A DNA stretch of 64,000 nucleotides, taken from G963665405 sp963665405 (GTDB taxonomy: Bacteria > Chloroflexota > Dehalococcoidia > Lucifugimonadales > G963665405). Positions 51,066 to 59,861 of the stretch are shown piece after piece. The stretch spans positions 310,001-374,000 of the forward strand of contig OY762261.2 in the NCBI GenBank assembly GCA_963665405.2. Reading direction: 5' to 3'. Below the pieces are notes generated by a model that saw only the letters and a list, made by a program, of their open reading frames with translations, was not told the DNA's origin and did no database searches. Each line of letters begins with the position of its first letter. Positions within the stretch are counted from its first letter, which is position 1. Made by a program: the position numbers and the translations under genes.

Positions 51066-52057
51066 CCGGCGGTCGAGGGCTGGGCCTCCTCGACCAGGAA
51101 GTTCTCGTCATACAGGTCTTTGACTCGATCGAGCAGCTCGGCCGGGATGTCCTCCGTGTCCGAGGCCGCTGCGAACTCCTCGAGCTGCGGCGTGTTCGTG
51201 ATGTTCGGCAGGACGGTCGCCACCATGGGTCCTGCCAGCGCGAATTTGATGGCGATCTGGCCGATGGTCGACCCCAGCTCCTCAGTCAGAAAGTCGAGGG
51301 CTGCGAGCTTCTTCAGTCCCTCGGTTAGCCACTCCCTCTTCCGGTGGCTCCGATGGTCCTCGGGGTCGAACACGGTGTCCTTGCTGTAGGTACCGTCCAG
51401 CAGGCCCGAGGCATGGGGCACCCTCGTTAAGAAGCCAGTCTGCTCCTTCTCGGCCATGGAGAACCACCTCTTGGCCGGCTCCTGCTCCAGGATGCTGTAG
51501 ATGATCTGCATCGCCCGGGCGTGCCGGTCCTGTATCGACGCCTCACCCTCCTCGTACCAACCGATGTCCGGCCCGACCGCGACACCGTGATGCCGGACCT
51601 TCCCCTCTCGGACCAGCTGGTCGAGGGTGTCGAAAAGGTCGTCCTTCTCGATGGCGTCGACACGCGGGTTGTGTATCTGGTACAGGTCGATGTAGTCGGT
51701 ACCCAGCCGCTTTAGGCTGCGCTCGCAAGCCAGTCGTATGAACTCCGGAGTGAAGTTCTGCGGGCGCTCCTGGTGACCCTCCCGGACGTGATTGTAGAAG
51801 TCGTACCCGAACTTGGTGCCGATGACAATGTCGTTTCTCCGGTCGCGGAGGGCCTTCGCCAGGATCTCCTCCCCGTAGCCCTCGCCGTAGGCGTCGGCGG
51901 TGTCGAAGTAGCTGACGCCGATGTCGTGGGCGCGTTGCAACAGGCGGATGCCGTCGGCCTCTTCGATCTTGCCCCACCAGTTGGTGCTGACGGTCCATAC
52001 GCCGAACCCGACCTCGGAGACGTCAAGGTCGGTTGCGCCGAGTCTTCGGTATTTCAT
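51062..52057 (-). CDS. Aldo/keto reductase
   Basis: A 331-residue (beta/alpha)8 NADPH-dependent oxidoreductase. The catalytic set is visible: Asp and Tyr in YFDTADAYGEG, Lys in VIGTKFGYD, and His in DLYQIHNP. The LPNITNTPQLEEF region near the C-terminus binds the cofactor phosphate. The substrate is unknown. It stands alone on the minus strand, with palindromic repeats upstream. Confidence 0.93.
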   Translation of the reverse strand: MKYRRLGATDLDVSEVGFGVWTVSTNWWGKIEEADGIRLLQRAHDIGVSYFDTADAYGEGYGEEILAKALRDRRNDIVIGTKFGYDFYNHVREGHQERPQNFTPEFIRLACERSLKRLGTDYIDLYQIHNPRVDAIEKDDLFDTLDQLVREGKVRHHGVAVGPDIGWYEEGEASIQDRHARAMQIIYSILEQEPAKRWFSMAEKEQTGFLTRVPHASGLLDGTYSKDTVFDPEDHRSHRKREWLTEGLKKLAALDFLTEELGSTIGQIAIKFALAGPMVATVLPNITNTPQLEEFAAASDTEDIPAELLDRVKDLYDENFLVEEAQPSTAG

Positions 52058-52138
52058 CTCATTCTCTCTTCAAGGCTCAAGGGTCATCCATCGTATGCGG
52101 CGGTAAGGCACGCCCACCCCTCAAGGGGGGAGAAGGGT

Positions 52139-52318
52139 TTCTGAGGGACGCCCTCAGACTCCCGGCATAGGGGCTTCGCCCCTCTTCGCTCCCCATCTTC
52201 TTGAGGAGCGACGGCGGACGGCGCGCGTCCCTACACGGGGCATTGCCTCCGCCATCTCTGAGCTCCCCATCTTCTTCAGGAGCGAGGGCGCACGCCGTGC
52301 GCCCCTACATGGGGCATC
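52139..52318. repeat. Palindromic repeat copy plus two direct copies of a second palindromic unit
   Basis: 52139-52195 is a main-family copy (CTGAGGGACGCCCTCAG, CTCCCGGCATA, GGGGCTTCGCCCC). It is followed by two direct copies (about 52189-52245 and 52262-52318) of a unit with CTCCCCATCTTCTT, AGGAGCGA and a palindrome of the type GGGCGCACGCCGTGCGCCC, ending TACA(C/T)GGGGCAT. The same GGGGCGCACGGCCGTGCGCC palindrome occurs at about 28674. No gene in 52058-52345. Confidence 0.75.
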
Positions 52319-52345
52319 GTCCTGGTCCCTCTGCGCCCCACATCT

Positions 52346-52930
52346 TCAGGCACCGTTGACCGCGCGCTTGATGGCGCCGACGCGCTCTTGGAAGTCCTCG
52401 TCGGACAGGACCGGGCTCATATAGCCGAGGGGTACGTCCTGCCCCAGGTCCACCCACGACTTGCACCCGCCGTACTCATCCAGAACCGGCAGCGCCTGCG
52501 GCTGCTGCAGCGTATAGACCCGCAGCAGAGCCACCCGCAGCGGCTCTTTCGGCCGCCAGTGGAGCCGCTTGCTGACGTACTCGCCGGTCCAGATGTGGAA
52601 CGGCGACAGGGTGTCCAGGGCTGTCTGGTCGGTGATCTCCAGGACGTCTGTCACCTGTCCCCAGGAGCCAAGTGTGACCAGCCCTGGGACGTCGTTCTCC
52701 TCTACAGTCGCGGCGATATCCTGGTGGTAGGCGACCTTGGTCAAATCCTCGGACTGGTGCTCGTAGGTCGGATAGAGCAGGAACTCCGGGTGCTCCAGTC
52801 GGAACTCCCTGTCCTCCCGGTCGATGCCGCCCTTCCTCAAGATGATGATCTGCTTGGCCTCCGCCAGAGCCTTGACGGCCACGGCCCACTCCTTCAGAGC
52901 GAGCGTTGACACTGGCGGGAGTAGCTGCAA
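52346..52930 (-). CDS. DUF1802 family protein
   Basis: A 194-residue protein with the DUF1802 pattern: LALKEWAVAVKAL, IIILRKGGID, EFLLYPTYEHQ, and a C-terminal GYMSPVLSDEDF. The family is uncharacterised; the N-terminal part recalls nucleotide-diphosphate-handling folds. TTG 52930 is chosen as the start because GGAGGTGA lies 5 nt upstream; the frame upstream shows no conservation. Confidence 0.85.
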   Translation of the reverse strand: MQLLPPVSTLALKEWAVAVKALAEAKQIIILRKGGIDREDREFRLEHPEFLLYPTYEHQSEDLTKVAYHQDIAATVEENDVPGLVTLGSWGQVTDVLEITDQTALDTLSPFHIWTGEYVSKRLHWRPKEPLRVALLRVYTLQQPQALPVLDEYGGCKSWVDLGQDVPLGYMSPVLSDEDFQERVGAIKRAVNGA

Positions 52931-53149
52931 GCGATCACCTCCGGGTTCGGCCGCGGGAGCGGCAGTCACGGCAATTATAGCCGGTCCGCTCTGGCCAGTC
53001 GACCACGCCGGCGCCCTACTCTCTGGGTGGCAGCGGTCGCGTGTGGCGGAAGAAGTGTAGGAACGCCTCCTGCGGTACAATTGGTGCCGTGATCGCCCCT
53101 CGTGGATTTATTTCGGTTGTCGAGCCTTGCATCACGTCGGCTCGCCAGA

Positions 53150-53179
53150 CTCTCAGTCCCGACGTGTCGGGACTGAGAG
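53150..53179. terminator. Perfect 13-bp hairpin upstream of the Yip1 gene
   Basis: CTCTCAGTCCCGA and TCGGGACTGAGAG flank a 4-nt loop, 21 nt before the Yip1 start and about 220 bp from the divergent DUF1802 start. There is no T-run, so it is not a classical terminator. Its centre TCCCGA-N4-TCGGGA is the same as the first hairpin of the repeat copies at 2519 and 26903. It may be a solitary repeat unit or a translation-modulating leader hairpin. Confidence 0.45.
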
Positions 53180-53200
53180 CGATAACGAAGGGAATCGAAG

Positions 53201-53836
53201 TTGGGTCGTCGACGTAGGAGGCGCCCGAAGGACCGGCCCGCCGCCGCCCAGCCGCCGAGGCAGCCGCGCCCTGGGCCGCGGGCCGCTGTTCAGCCACAGA
53301 AGAAACCGAGTATATTCGCCAGGGCCCTGAGGGCCGCCTTCTTCATCCCGTCCGCCTACGAGGGACTCGACGATGATCCCTGGTCGGCCCTTCAGGCGCT
53401 GGGCGTCGGCGCGGCCGCGGCCATTTCTCTCGGTGTGGGATTCCGAGACGAAACCCTGGCGGCCTTCGAGGGCCCCCCAGTTCTTGGTTTCCTTTGGGCC
53501 GCCAACACCGTCATCGTCGGGTGGGTCCTCTGGACGCTGCTGGCGTTTTTCATTGGATCGCGGATCCTCGGCGGCACCGGGAACTTCAGGCAGATCCTTC
53601 GGGCTCTCGGGTTCGCGTTCGCTCCCGGGGTTCTGCTCGGGCTGCGATCCACTCCGGACGTGGGCGGCGCTCTGTACTTTGTCGTGATCGTGTGGATTCT
53701 CGCCTCTGGGACTCTGGCGCTCAAAGAAACGCTGAAGATCAGCTGGCTGAAGGCGGTCCCAGTCGGCGTCATCGGCTGGTTCGTCACGTTCGGGGTGGTA
53801 CCCTTGCTCTTCCTACAGATTGCCCCCGTCGAGTAG
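53201..53836 (+). CDS. Yip1-domain integral membrane protein
   Basis: A 211-residue protein with a very basic N-terminal 40 residues (RRRRRRPKDRP...) followed by five membrane helices in the Yip1 arrangement (YEGLDDDPWSALQALG, then about residues 95-118, 125-145, 155-175, 185-205). Bacterial Yip1 proteins are uncharacterised membrane proteins. The start is TTG 53201; no better ATG exists in frame before the first helix. Confidence 0.75.
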   Translation: MGRRRRRRPKDRPAAAQPPRQPRPGPRAAVQPQKKPSIFARALRAAFFIPSAYEGLDDDPWSALQALGVGAAAAISLGVGFRDETLAAFEGPPVLGFLWAANTVIVGWVLWTLLAFFIGSRILGGTGNFRQILRALGFAFAPGVLLGLRSTPDVGGALYFVVIVWILASGTLALKETLKISWLKAVPVGVIGWFVTFGVVPLLFLQIAPVE

Positions 53837-53842
53837 CGGCGG

Positions 53843-54646
53843 CTACGCCTTCAGATCGACATACGCGCCTATCTCGGTCCTCCGCGCCTCGAACAGCCTG
53901 AGCGCGTTTCGTGTGGTCGCCGCCTCGACCGCCTCGACAGAGGTCCCCTGAAGCTCGGCGAGCTTCCCGGCGACGTCGCGCACGTGCCGAGGCTCGGTCC
54001 ATCGCTCCCGCCTGGCCTTGAACGGCTGTGGAGCCGCGTCCGTCTCGAGAACGATGTGCTCCAGCGGCACCCCAGCGGCAGCCTCCTGAAGGTGCGGCAG
54101 CCTCAGGAGGGGTCTTGCCAGGGAGATGTAGAATCCAAGATCGATGACCTGCCTCGCCGCCTCGAGGTCCCCTTGAAAGTAGTGGGCGGCGCCGCCGACC
54201 TCGTATCCTCCCTCCTCTCGAAGCACCCTGAGAGTCTCGGCGTGAGCCTCGCGGCTGTGGAATATTACCGGCAGACCCACCTCCCTCGCCAGCGATATCT
54301 GAGCCCGGAAGGCCTGGTACTGGGTTGCTCGATCCGGGGAGCCCTCCATGAAGTCCAGCCCTATCTCGCTGATAGCGACGACCTTGCCGGCCGTCGCCAG
54401 GTCTCTCAGCTCGGCGATGACGGCGTCCCCGACCGGTCCCACCAGATCCATTGGGTGTATCCCGACGCCCGAGAACAGGCCGGGAAGGTCTTTCGACAGT
54501 GAAAGCTGGACGGACCGCCGTGAGGACTCCAGCGTGGTCCCGGCGCTCACGATCATGCCAACGCCGGTCCGGGCTGCCCTGTCGACTATCTCGGCAACCT
54601 CGGAGTCGGGAAAGCAGTCCAGATGAGTGTGGCAGTCGATCAGCAA
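53843..54646 (-). CDS. tatD: TatD-family metal-dependent hydrolase (DNase)
   Basis: A 267-residue TIM-barrel metal hydrolase. Metal ligands appear in LIDCHTHLD (HxH), AISEIGLDF (Glu), PVIFHSRE (His), AHYFQGD (His) and VLETDAAPQ (Asp). TatD enzymes show 3'-5' exonuclease activity on DNA and RNA in some bacteria. The start is TTG 54646. It converges with the Yip1 gene, with 6 bp between stops. Confidence 0.92.
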   Translation of the reverse strand: MLIDCHTHLDCFPDSEVAEIVDRAARTGVGMIVSAGTTLESSRRSVQLSLSKDLPGLFSGVGIHPMDLVGPVGDAVIAELRDLATAGKVVAISEIGLDFMEGSPDRATQYQAFRAQISLAREVGLPVIFHSREAHAETLRVLREEGGYEVGGAAHYFQGDLEAARQVIDLGFYISLARPLLRLPHLQEAAAGVPLEHIVLETDAAPQPFKARRERWTEPRHVRDVAGKLAELQGTSVEAVEAATTRNALRLFEARRTEIGAYVDLKA

Positions 54647-54756
54647 GATGGTGCGGCTTGATGGCCTAGCTTTTGGGAGTGTGGGAAATTATACTACGTG
54701 CAGCTACGTACCCGCCGAGAGGGGTTGTGGGGCCAGCACAGGGGAGAGGTGTGGAG

Positions 54757-55737
54757 ATGAGGAAAACACTGGCAAACGTCGCGAAGATCACGCTGGGGCT
54801 CGGCGTCAGCGTCGGGTTCGGCTATCTCGCTGTTCGGGGCCTCGAGTGGGCCGAAGTAGCCGACAGCCTACAAGGTGTCCGGCTGCCCCTGGTGCTCCTT
54901 GCGGTCGCCTTCTTCATCCTGGCCAGCTTCGTCCGGGCCTACCGCTGGAAGCTGCTGTTCGTACGGCAACGGATCTCCACGCTGCGGCTGTTCGTCATCC
55001 AGAACGAGGGGATCGGCCTCAACAATCTGCTTCCGATACGCGTCGCCAGCGAGGCGATGCAGATGACGATACTGACCCTCCGCGAGAGAATCCCCGCCCC
55101 GACGGCCCTGGCTACGCTGGGCATAGAGCGCCTGATCGATGTTGTCGCGAGCGCCCTGATCCTCGTAGCCGCGTTCTTCCTGGTCCCCGAGATGAAGAGC
55201 TTCAAGCTCTATGTGTGGGGAGCCATAGGATTCGCCCTGGTAGCGATCCTGCTGGTCCGGCTCATTGCGTGGGGTGGTGCGTCCGGCATCCTGAAGCGGT
55301 TCCGCTTCCTCTCGGAGCTCGCACTGGCGGTCGGGACCCTGGAAAAGCAGCGAGTGCGGCTCGCGGCGTCTCTGCTGGCCAGCGTGCTCTACTGGGTCAT
55401 GGTGGGCATAACCGCCTGGATTGTGGCCGAGGCCTTCGATCTGGGGATATCGCCTGTAACGTCGACCCTGGTCATCATGGGCACTATCTTCTTCGCGACC
55501 GCGGTCCCGGCGGCGCCGAGCGCCATCGGCACCTTCGAGGCCGCGGTCGTCTATGTCCTCAAGGTCTTCGATGTGGACCACGCGGCGGCCTTCGGCTTCG
55601 CGATCATCGTTCACGCCGTGTTCTTCCTGCCGCCCACCCTCATCGCGATCGTCGGTCTTCCGATGGAGGGGGTGCTATCTCGGCGAGGCGTCCAGAGACT
55701 CCGGACGGGCGGCGCCACGACCGGCGCCACGACCTGA
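54757..55737 (+). CDS. Lysylphosphatidylglycerol synthase TM-region/UPF0104 membrane protein
   Basis: A 326-residue protein with about eight membrane segments, matching the flippase-like domain of LPG synthases and AglD: a start with LGLGVSVGFGYLAVRGL, SFVRAYRWKLLF, GIGLNNLLPIRVASE, ERLIDVVASA and the late VPAAPSAIGTFEAA motif. The cytosolic lysyl-transferase domain is absent, so a lipid or polyprenyl flippase/scaffold role is more likely. ATG 54757 lies behind GGGGAGAGG. It is followed 14 bp later by the solute-binding lipoprotein. Confidence 0.88.
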   Translation: MRKTLANVAKITLGLGVSVGFGYLAVRGLEWAEVADSLQGVRLPLVLLAVAFFILASFVRAYRWKLLFVRQRISTLRLFVIQNEGIGLNNLLPIRVASEAMQMTILTLRERIPAPTALATLGIERLIDVVASALILVAAFFLVPEMKSFKLYVWGAIGFALVAILLVRLIAWGGASGILKRFRFLSELALAVGTLEKQRVRLAASLLASVLYWVMVGITAWIVAEAFDLGISPVTSTLVIMGTIFFATAVPAAPSAIGTFEAAVVYVLKVFDVDHAAAFGFAIIVHAVFFLPPTLIAIVGLPMEGVLSRRGVQRLRTGGATTGATT

Positions 55738-55751
55738 GCCGCAGGGCCGTC

Positions 55752-57587
55752 TTGCCGGCTCGATCGTCTATCCCATATCTGGCCGCCGCCGTCGTATTGA
55801 TCGGGGCGGCATGCGGACCATCCGGCCCGGAGGACCCGACCCCTAGCCCATCGCCCTCGCCGACACAGACGGCGACCTCCACCTCGATCCCGCCGCCGTC
55901 GCCGACCACGGTCACGGTCGTGGCCGTCACGACTGTCCGGACGGACCCGTCGCCGGAGCCGACCGAGACTCCTACGCCGAGCCCGACCGTGAGGCATCCG
56001 ACGGCCACCGATACGCCGCTGCCCCCTACCCAAACTCCCGCCCGCGTCGAGACGTCTACACCCGTTCCGGCGACGCCGACGGCAGCTCCCAGCGGACAGT
56101 ACGGCGGAGCATTGAGACTCGTGGGGCGCGAACGGATCGCCCACTTCGACGTCCACAACGACATCTCGCCGGCCCTCTCGACCTGGGGACCCGGGATCGT
56201 CTACAGCCGCCTCATGCGCTTCTCGCTCGGAACGGACATGGTCCTTCCCAGTCTGGCGGTGGAGTGCGAGCTATGTGAGGGATGGGAGATGTCGGATGAG
56301 ACCACCTTCGTCTTCCGCCTTCGCGACGATGTCCGTTGGCAGGACGTCGAGCCGACCTTCGGACGGTCGCTCGACGCCGAAGACATCGTGTTCAGCTACG
56401 GCCGTCAGCGTGAGATCGGGCGGCCCAACGCGCCCATCCTCCGGGGCATCCGGAGTATCGAGGCCCCGGCCCCGGATCTGCTCCGGATCACCCTGGAGAC
56501 CCCGGACGCCGACTTCCTTCTGGCGCTCGCGGACGGCCACTCCAAGATCGTCGCCAGGGAGGCCGTCGAGATCAACGGCGACCTGATGGACGGCCCAACG
56601 GTCGGCAGCGGCCCGTGGATATGGAGGGACACCCGGTCCGACGGAGGCCACACCTTCGTCCGTAACCCCGACTACTTCGAGGCGGGCCTCCCATTCGTCG
56701 ACACGCTGGAGATTCATGTGATCACCGACCAGCTCACCAGGGATACGGCTTTCGCGGTCGGGCTTCTGGACGTGATCGATCTCGATCCGCAGGCATGGTT
56801 CGAGATCACGCAGGGTGGCACCGACGAGCGGGTCCTGCTTGCCAGGGAACCGGGCACGGGGCTGGAGCTGGCGATGAACACCTCAGAAGCGCCGTTCGAC
56901 GATATCGGCGTCCGGAGGGCAGTGTTCCAGGCGATCGACCCCTGGGGCGCCATCGCGGACGTCTGGTCCGACGCCGCCTTCGTGAGCCTTGGGCTGCCCG
57001 CCGCACGATCCGACTGGCTTCTCGGCGACGACGAGATGCGGAGGTATTTCGGCGATCCTGACCTGGCGCTCGATCTATTGAGGAGCGCCGGCGTGGACGG
57101 GCCGGTGCCCTTCACCATCAAGGTGGGCAGCTTCGGGCAAGCCTACCTCGATCACGCCGATCGGGTCGCGCGGGAGCTGCAGAGGGTGGGCTTCGATCCC
57201 TCGATCGAGGTGGTAAACCGTAGGATCTTCGGGGACGAGGTGTGGCTGGGAGGCGGTTACCAGATGTTCATCGGACCGATCCCGCCTCAGCTCAGCCCGA
57301 ACGGCTACCTGTTCTCCGTGCTGCACAGCCGCGGGGCGTGGAACACCGCCGGGTACGGCGACGAGGAGCTCGACCGGCTGATTGAGGCCCAGGCCATCGA
57401 GTACGACCCGGGGAGGCGCAGGGAGTTGGCCCTCGACATCCAGCGGCACGTCCTGGACAAGGCCTATCGCTTCATGCCTGCGACTCGTGTGTCGGTCTGG
57501 ACCTGGGGACCCAGGGTGCGGAACTTCCACCCGAACTTCGCGGGGTTCGAGTACGGCCACTGGGCGAGGGTGTCGATAAGCGAGTAG
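55752..57587 (+). CDS. Peptide/oligopeptide ABC transporter substrate-binding lipoprotein
   Basis: A 611-residue extracytoplasmic binding protein of the SBP_bac_5 (DppA/OppA) family: N-terminal signal with lipobox-like VLIGAAC, a long Thr/Pro-rich linker (residues 25-115), then GGALRLVGRERIAHFDVHND, LRDDVRWQDVEP, DAEDIVFSYGRQ, a GPWIWRDT motif and AFQAIDP-like VRRAVFQAIDPWGAI. It normally delivers peptides to a membrane permease, but no permease or ATPase gene is adjacent. The start is TTG 55752, 14 bp after the preceding gene; a longer read-through frame is not used. Confidence 0.88.
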   Translation: MPARSSIPYLAAAVVLIGAACGPSGPEDPTPSPSPSPTQTATSTSIPPPSPTTVTVVAVTTVRTDPSPEPTETPTPSPTVRHPTATDTPLPPTQTPARVETSTPVPATPTAAPSGQYGGALRLVGRERIAHFDVHNDISPALSTWGPGIVYSRLMRFSLGTDMVLPSLAVECELCEGWEMSDETTFVFRLRDDVRWQDVEPTFGRSLDAEDIVFSYGRQREIGRPNAPILRGIRSIEAPAPDLLRITLETPDADFLLALADGHSKIVAREAVEINGDLMDGPTVGSGPWIWRDTRSDGGHTFVRNPDYFEAGLPFVDTLEIHVITDQLTRDTAFAVGLLDVIDLDPQAWFEITQGGTDERVLLAREPGTGLELAMNTSEAPFDDIGVRRAVFQAIDPWGAIADVWSDAAFVSLGLPAARSDWLLGDDEMRRYFGDPDLALDLLRSAGVDGPVPFTIKVGSFGQAYLDHADRVARELQRVGFDPSIEVVNRRIFGDEVWLGGGYQMFIGPIPPQLSPNGYLFSVLHSRGAWNTAGYGDEELDRLIEAQAIEYDPGRRRELALDIQRHVLDKAYRFMPATRVSVWTWGPRVRNFHPNFAGFEYGHWARVSISE

Positions 57588-57613
57588 GGCGCCGGGAATC
57601 TGGTGGCGCGCGC

Positions 57614-58066
57614 CTACGGTTCGGCTTTGCGAAGAGCTTCGATGGCCTCTTCAAGCGCGGACCAGGGGAGCAGGGCGCACTTGATGCGTATGGGAAAGTC
57701 GCGGACGATCGACAGTGCACCCAGGGTCCCCAGCCGGAGAATCTCCTCGTCGGAGGGCGACATGCCGCGAAGGAGGTTCTTGAAGGCCTCGGAGAGGGCC
57801 TCGATCTCGTCCAGGCTCTTGTCCTGGATGGCGGTGGTCAGAACCGAGCCCGAGGCCTGGATGATGGTGCAGCCGACTGCCTGAAGGCCGACGCGGACCG
57901 CTCGGACGCCGTCTAAGGCTAACTGGAGGTCGACCTCGTCGCCGCAGAAGGGGTTGACCGCACGGCCCACGACATCGGGGTCCTCGACCTCGCCCCTGTT
58001 TCGGGGGTTCCGGTTGTGGTCGAGGATTACCTCTCCATAGAGGTCATCGGGCGCTCTTGATGCCAC
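57614..58066 (-). CDS. sufU: SufU/NifU-like Fe-S scaffold protein, second copy
   Basis: A 150-residue IscU-fold protein with the three zinc/cluster cysteines (NPFCGDEVDLQ, GCTIIQASGS, IKCALLPW) and a preserved Asp after the first Cys, as in SufU. It overlaps sufS by 23 bp at the end of the suf operon. It is paralogous to, but clearly different from, the SufU at 59862 (for example GCTII against GCAIS). SufU accepts sulfur from SufS; a second copy could specialise or replace SufE. Confidence 0.9.
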   Translation of the reverse strand: MASRAPDDLYGEVILDHNRNPRNRGEVEDPDVVGRAVNPFCGDEVDLQLALDGVRAVRVGLQAVGCTIIQASGSVLTTAIQDKSLDEIEALSEAFKNLLRGMSPSDEEILRLGTLGALSIVRDFPIRIKCALLPWSALEEAIEALRKAEP

Positions 58067-59288
58067 TTCCGAAATACTTGAGTGCGGACCTGAGTGCGGC
58101 GACGAGCTGGTCCACCTCTTCCTCAGTGTTGTAGATGTAGAAGGAGGCCCTGGCGGTGGCGACGATGCCTAACGTGCGCATCAGGGGCATCGTGCAATGG
58201 TGGCCGGTCCGGATCGCGATGCCCTCACGGTCGAGGAACGTCCCGAGATCGTGCGGGTGTATCTCGGACGAGTGGAACGGGATGATACCCCCGCGAATCT
58301 CGACGTCACTCGGCCCGAAGAGGTCCAGCTCCTCCAGCTCGCGGAACGCGTCCAGCGCATGCTGGGTGAGCTGCTTCTCGTGCGCCCGCACGTTCTCCAT
58401 GCCGAGCCCTTCCAGGTAGTCTACCGCCGCCCCGAGGGCAATGGCGTCGCCGATATTGGGCGTACCCGCCTCGAAACGCATCGGCAGATGGTTCCAGGTG
58501 GCGCGGTCGTACCAGACCTCCAGCACCATCTCGCCGCCGACGAGGAAGGGCTCCATCTGCTCGAGCACGTCCGGCTTGACGTACAGCGCTCCTATTCCAG
58601 TGGGACCCAGCATCTTGTGTCCCGAGAACGAGAGAAACTCGCAGTCGAGCGCACCGACGTCGACAGGCATGTGTGGCACGCTCTGTGCCCCGTCGAGCAG
58701 GACCGCTGCTCCGACCGCGTGCGCCTTCGACGTCAGCTCCTCCACCGGGTTGATGGTGCCCAGCGAGTTCGACATGTGCGCCACAGCCAGGAGCTTGGTA
58801 CGGGGTGTGATAATCGAGTCGAGGTCCGCGAGATCGAGGGTGCCGTCCTTGGTGAGCCGCAGCAAGCGCAACGTCGCGCCGGTCTCGTCGACCACCCTCT
58901 GCCACGGCACCAGGTTGCTGTGGTGCTCCATCTGGCTGACGACGATCTCGTCGCCGGCCCCGATGTTCTGCCTGGCCCACGTGTTGGCGACCAGGTTGAT
59001 GCCCTCGGTGGTGTTCCGTGTCCAGATGACGGACTCGGGCGTTTCCGCCTTGATGAAGCTGGCGACCTTCGCGCGGGCCTCCTCGTACCGGTCCGTCGCC
59101 TCCATGCTCAGGGCGTGGACGCCTCTGTGGACGTTGGAGTTGTAGCCCTCGTAGTACTCGACCAGCTTGTCGATTACGGAACGGGGCTTCTGCGACGTCG
59201 CGGCGTTATCGAGATAGACGAGCGGCTTGCCGTATACCTCGCGGGAGAGGATCGGGAAGTCGTCTCTGATCTTTCTTGCGTCTAGCAT
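58044..59288 (-). CDS. sufS: Cysteine desulfurase SufS
   Basis: A 414-residue PLP enzyme releasing sulfur from cysteine. Landmarks: the NAATSQKP start, VIWTRNTTEGINLVA, SQMEHHSNLVPWQ, LDGAQSVPHMPVD, the PLP-binding Lys in SFSGHKMLGPTGIG and the persulfide-forming Cys in IRTGHHCTMPLMR. ATG 59288 follows AAGGAG. It is set between the Rieske ferredoxin and the second sufU in the suf operon. Confidence 0.96.
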   Translation of the reverse strand: MLDARKIRDDFPILSREVYGKPLVYLDNAATSQKPRSVIDKLVEYYEGYNSNVHRGVHALSMEATDRYEEARAKVASFIKAETPESVIWTRNTTEGINLVANTWARQNIGAGDEIVVSQMEHHSNLVPWQRVVDETGATLRLLRLTKDGTLDLADLDSIITPRTKLLAVAHMSNSLGTINPVEELTSKAHAVGAAVLLDGAQSVPHMPVDVGALDCEFLSFSGHKMLGPTGIGALYVKPDVLEQMEPFLVGGEMVLEVWYDRATWNHLPMRFEAGTPNIGDAIALGAAVDYLEGLGMENVRAHEKQLTQHALDAFRELEELDLFGPSDVEIRGGIIPFHSSEIHPHDLGTFLDREGIAIRTGHHCTMPLMRTLGIVATARASFYIYNTEEEVDQLVAALRSALKYFGSGIKSAR

Positions 59289-59328
59289 CACCCCGGGCTC
59301 CTTGACCGGGTCCCTCCCGGTCCGAGGG

Positions 59329-59634
59329 CTATAGATCGACCTCGATGTCGCCACCGGCGACCCGCACCGGGAAGGTGTCTATTCCGACATAGGCAGGGGC
59401 GGCGGTCACCTCGCCGGACCTTACGTCGAAGCGTGCCCCGTGGCGCGGACACTCCACCTCATACCCTTCCATCTCGCCCTCTCCGAGCGGTCCCTCATCA
59501 TGGGTGCAGACGTTGTCCACGGCGTACACCTCGCCGCCGACGTTGCAGACGGCGATCGACCGGTCCCCGACGTCGAAGACTCTGGCGGTTCCGGGCTCGA
59601 CATCGCCCTCTTTGGCTATTTTCGTGAATGCCAT
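59329..59634 (-). CDS. Rieske 2Fe-2S ferredoxin (SUF-associated)
   Basis: A 101-residue Rieske protein with the two ligand boxes CTHDEG (Cys-x-His) and CPRHGARFDV (Cys-x2-His), and a start like the NirD/biphenyl-dioxygenase ferredoxins. It is soluble, with no signal. It lies 40 bp before sufS in the operon. Small Rieske ferredoxins sit in many actinobacterial and chloroflexal suf loci and may supply electrons for cluster assembly. ATG 59634 with AAAGGAT ahead. Confidence 0.92.
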   Translation of the reverse strand: MAFTKIAKEGDVEPGTARVFDVGDRSIAVCNVGGEVYAVDNVCTHDEGPLGEGEMEGYEVECPRHGARFDVRSGEVTAAPAYVGIDTFPVRVAGGDIEVDL

Positions 59635-59718
59635 CAGGGGATCCTTTCTCGTCGACCCCCTTGGGGATCGGTTACGAACATTCGCATACGGCGCCCCTCC
59701 CCAAAGGATGGAATATGT

Positions 59719-59792
59719 ATCTGAGGGACACCCCTTCGACAAGCTCAGGGCAGACTCTCAGACTCGCGGCATTGCGGCTGCGCCCCTCTGAA
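59719..59792. repeat. Intergenic palindromic repeat copy with nested insertion
   Basis: CTGAGGGACACCCC is followed by TTCGACAAGCTCAGGGCAG before TCTCAGACTCGCGGCAT and GGCTGCGCCCCTCTG. The inserted piece is itself a short palindrome-like repeat, so one repeat has landed in another, between sufU and the Rieske gene. Confidence 0.65.
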
Positions 59793-59861
59793 GAATAACA
59801 GGTGGCCCCCACACCGCGGGGATCCATTTCCCGACCCGTGATCGCGTTAGCAGGGCCCCCG

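Noticed and set aside
54627..57587. Apparent 986-residue fusion ahead of the solute-binding protein
   Set aside because: The first part is an out-of-frame reading of the LPG-synthase-like gene; the lipoprotein starts at TTG 55752.
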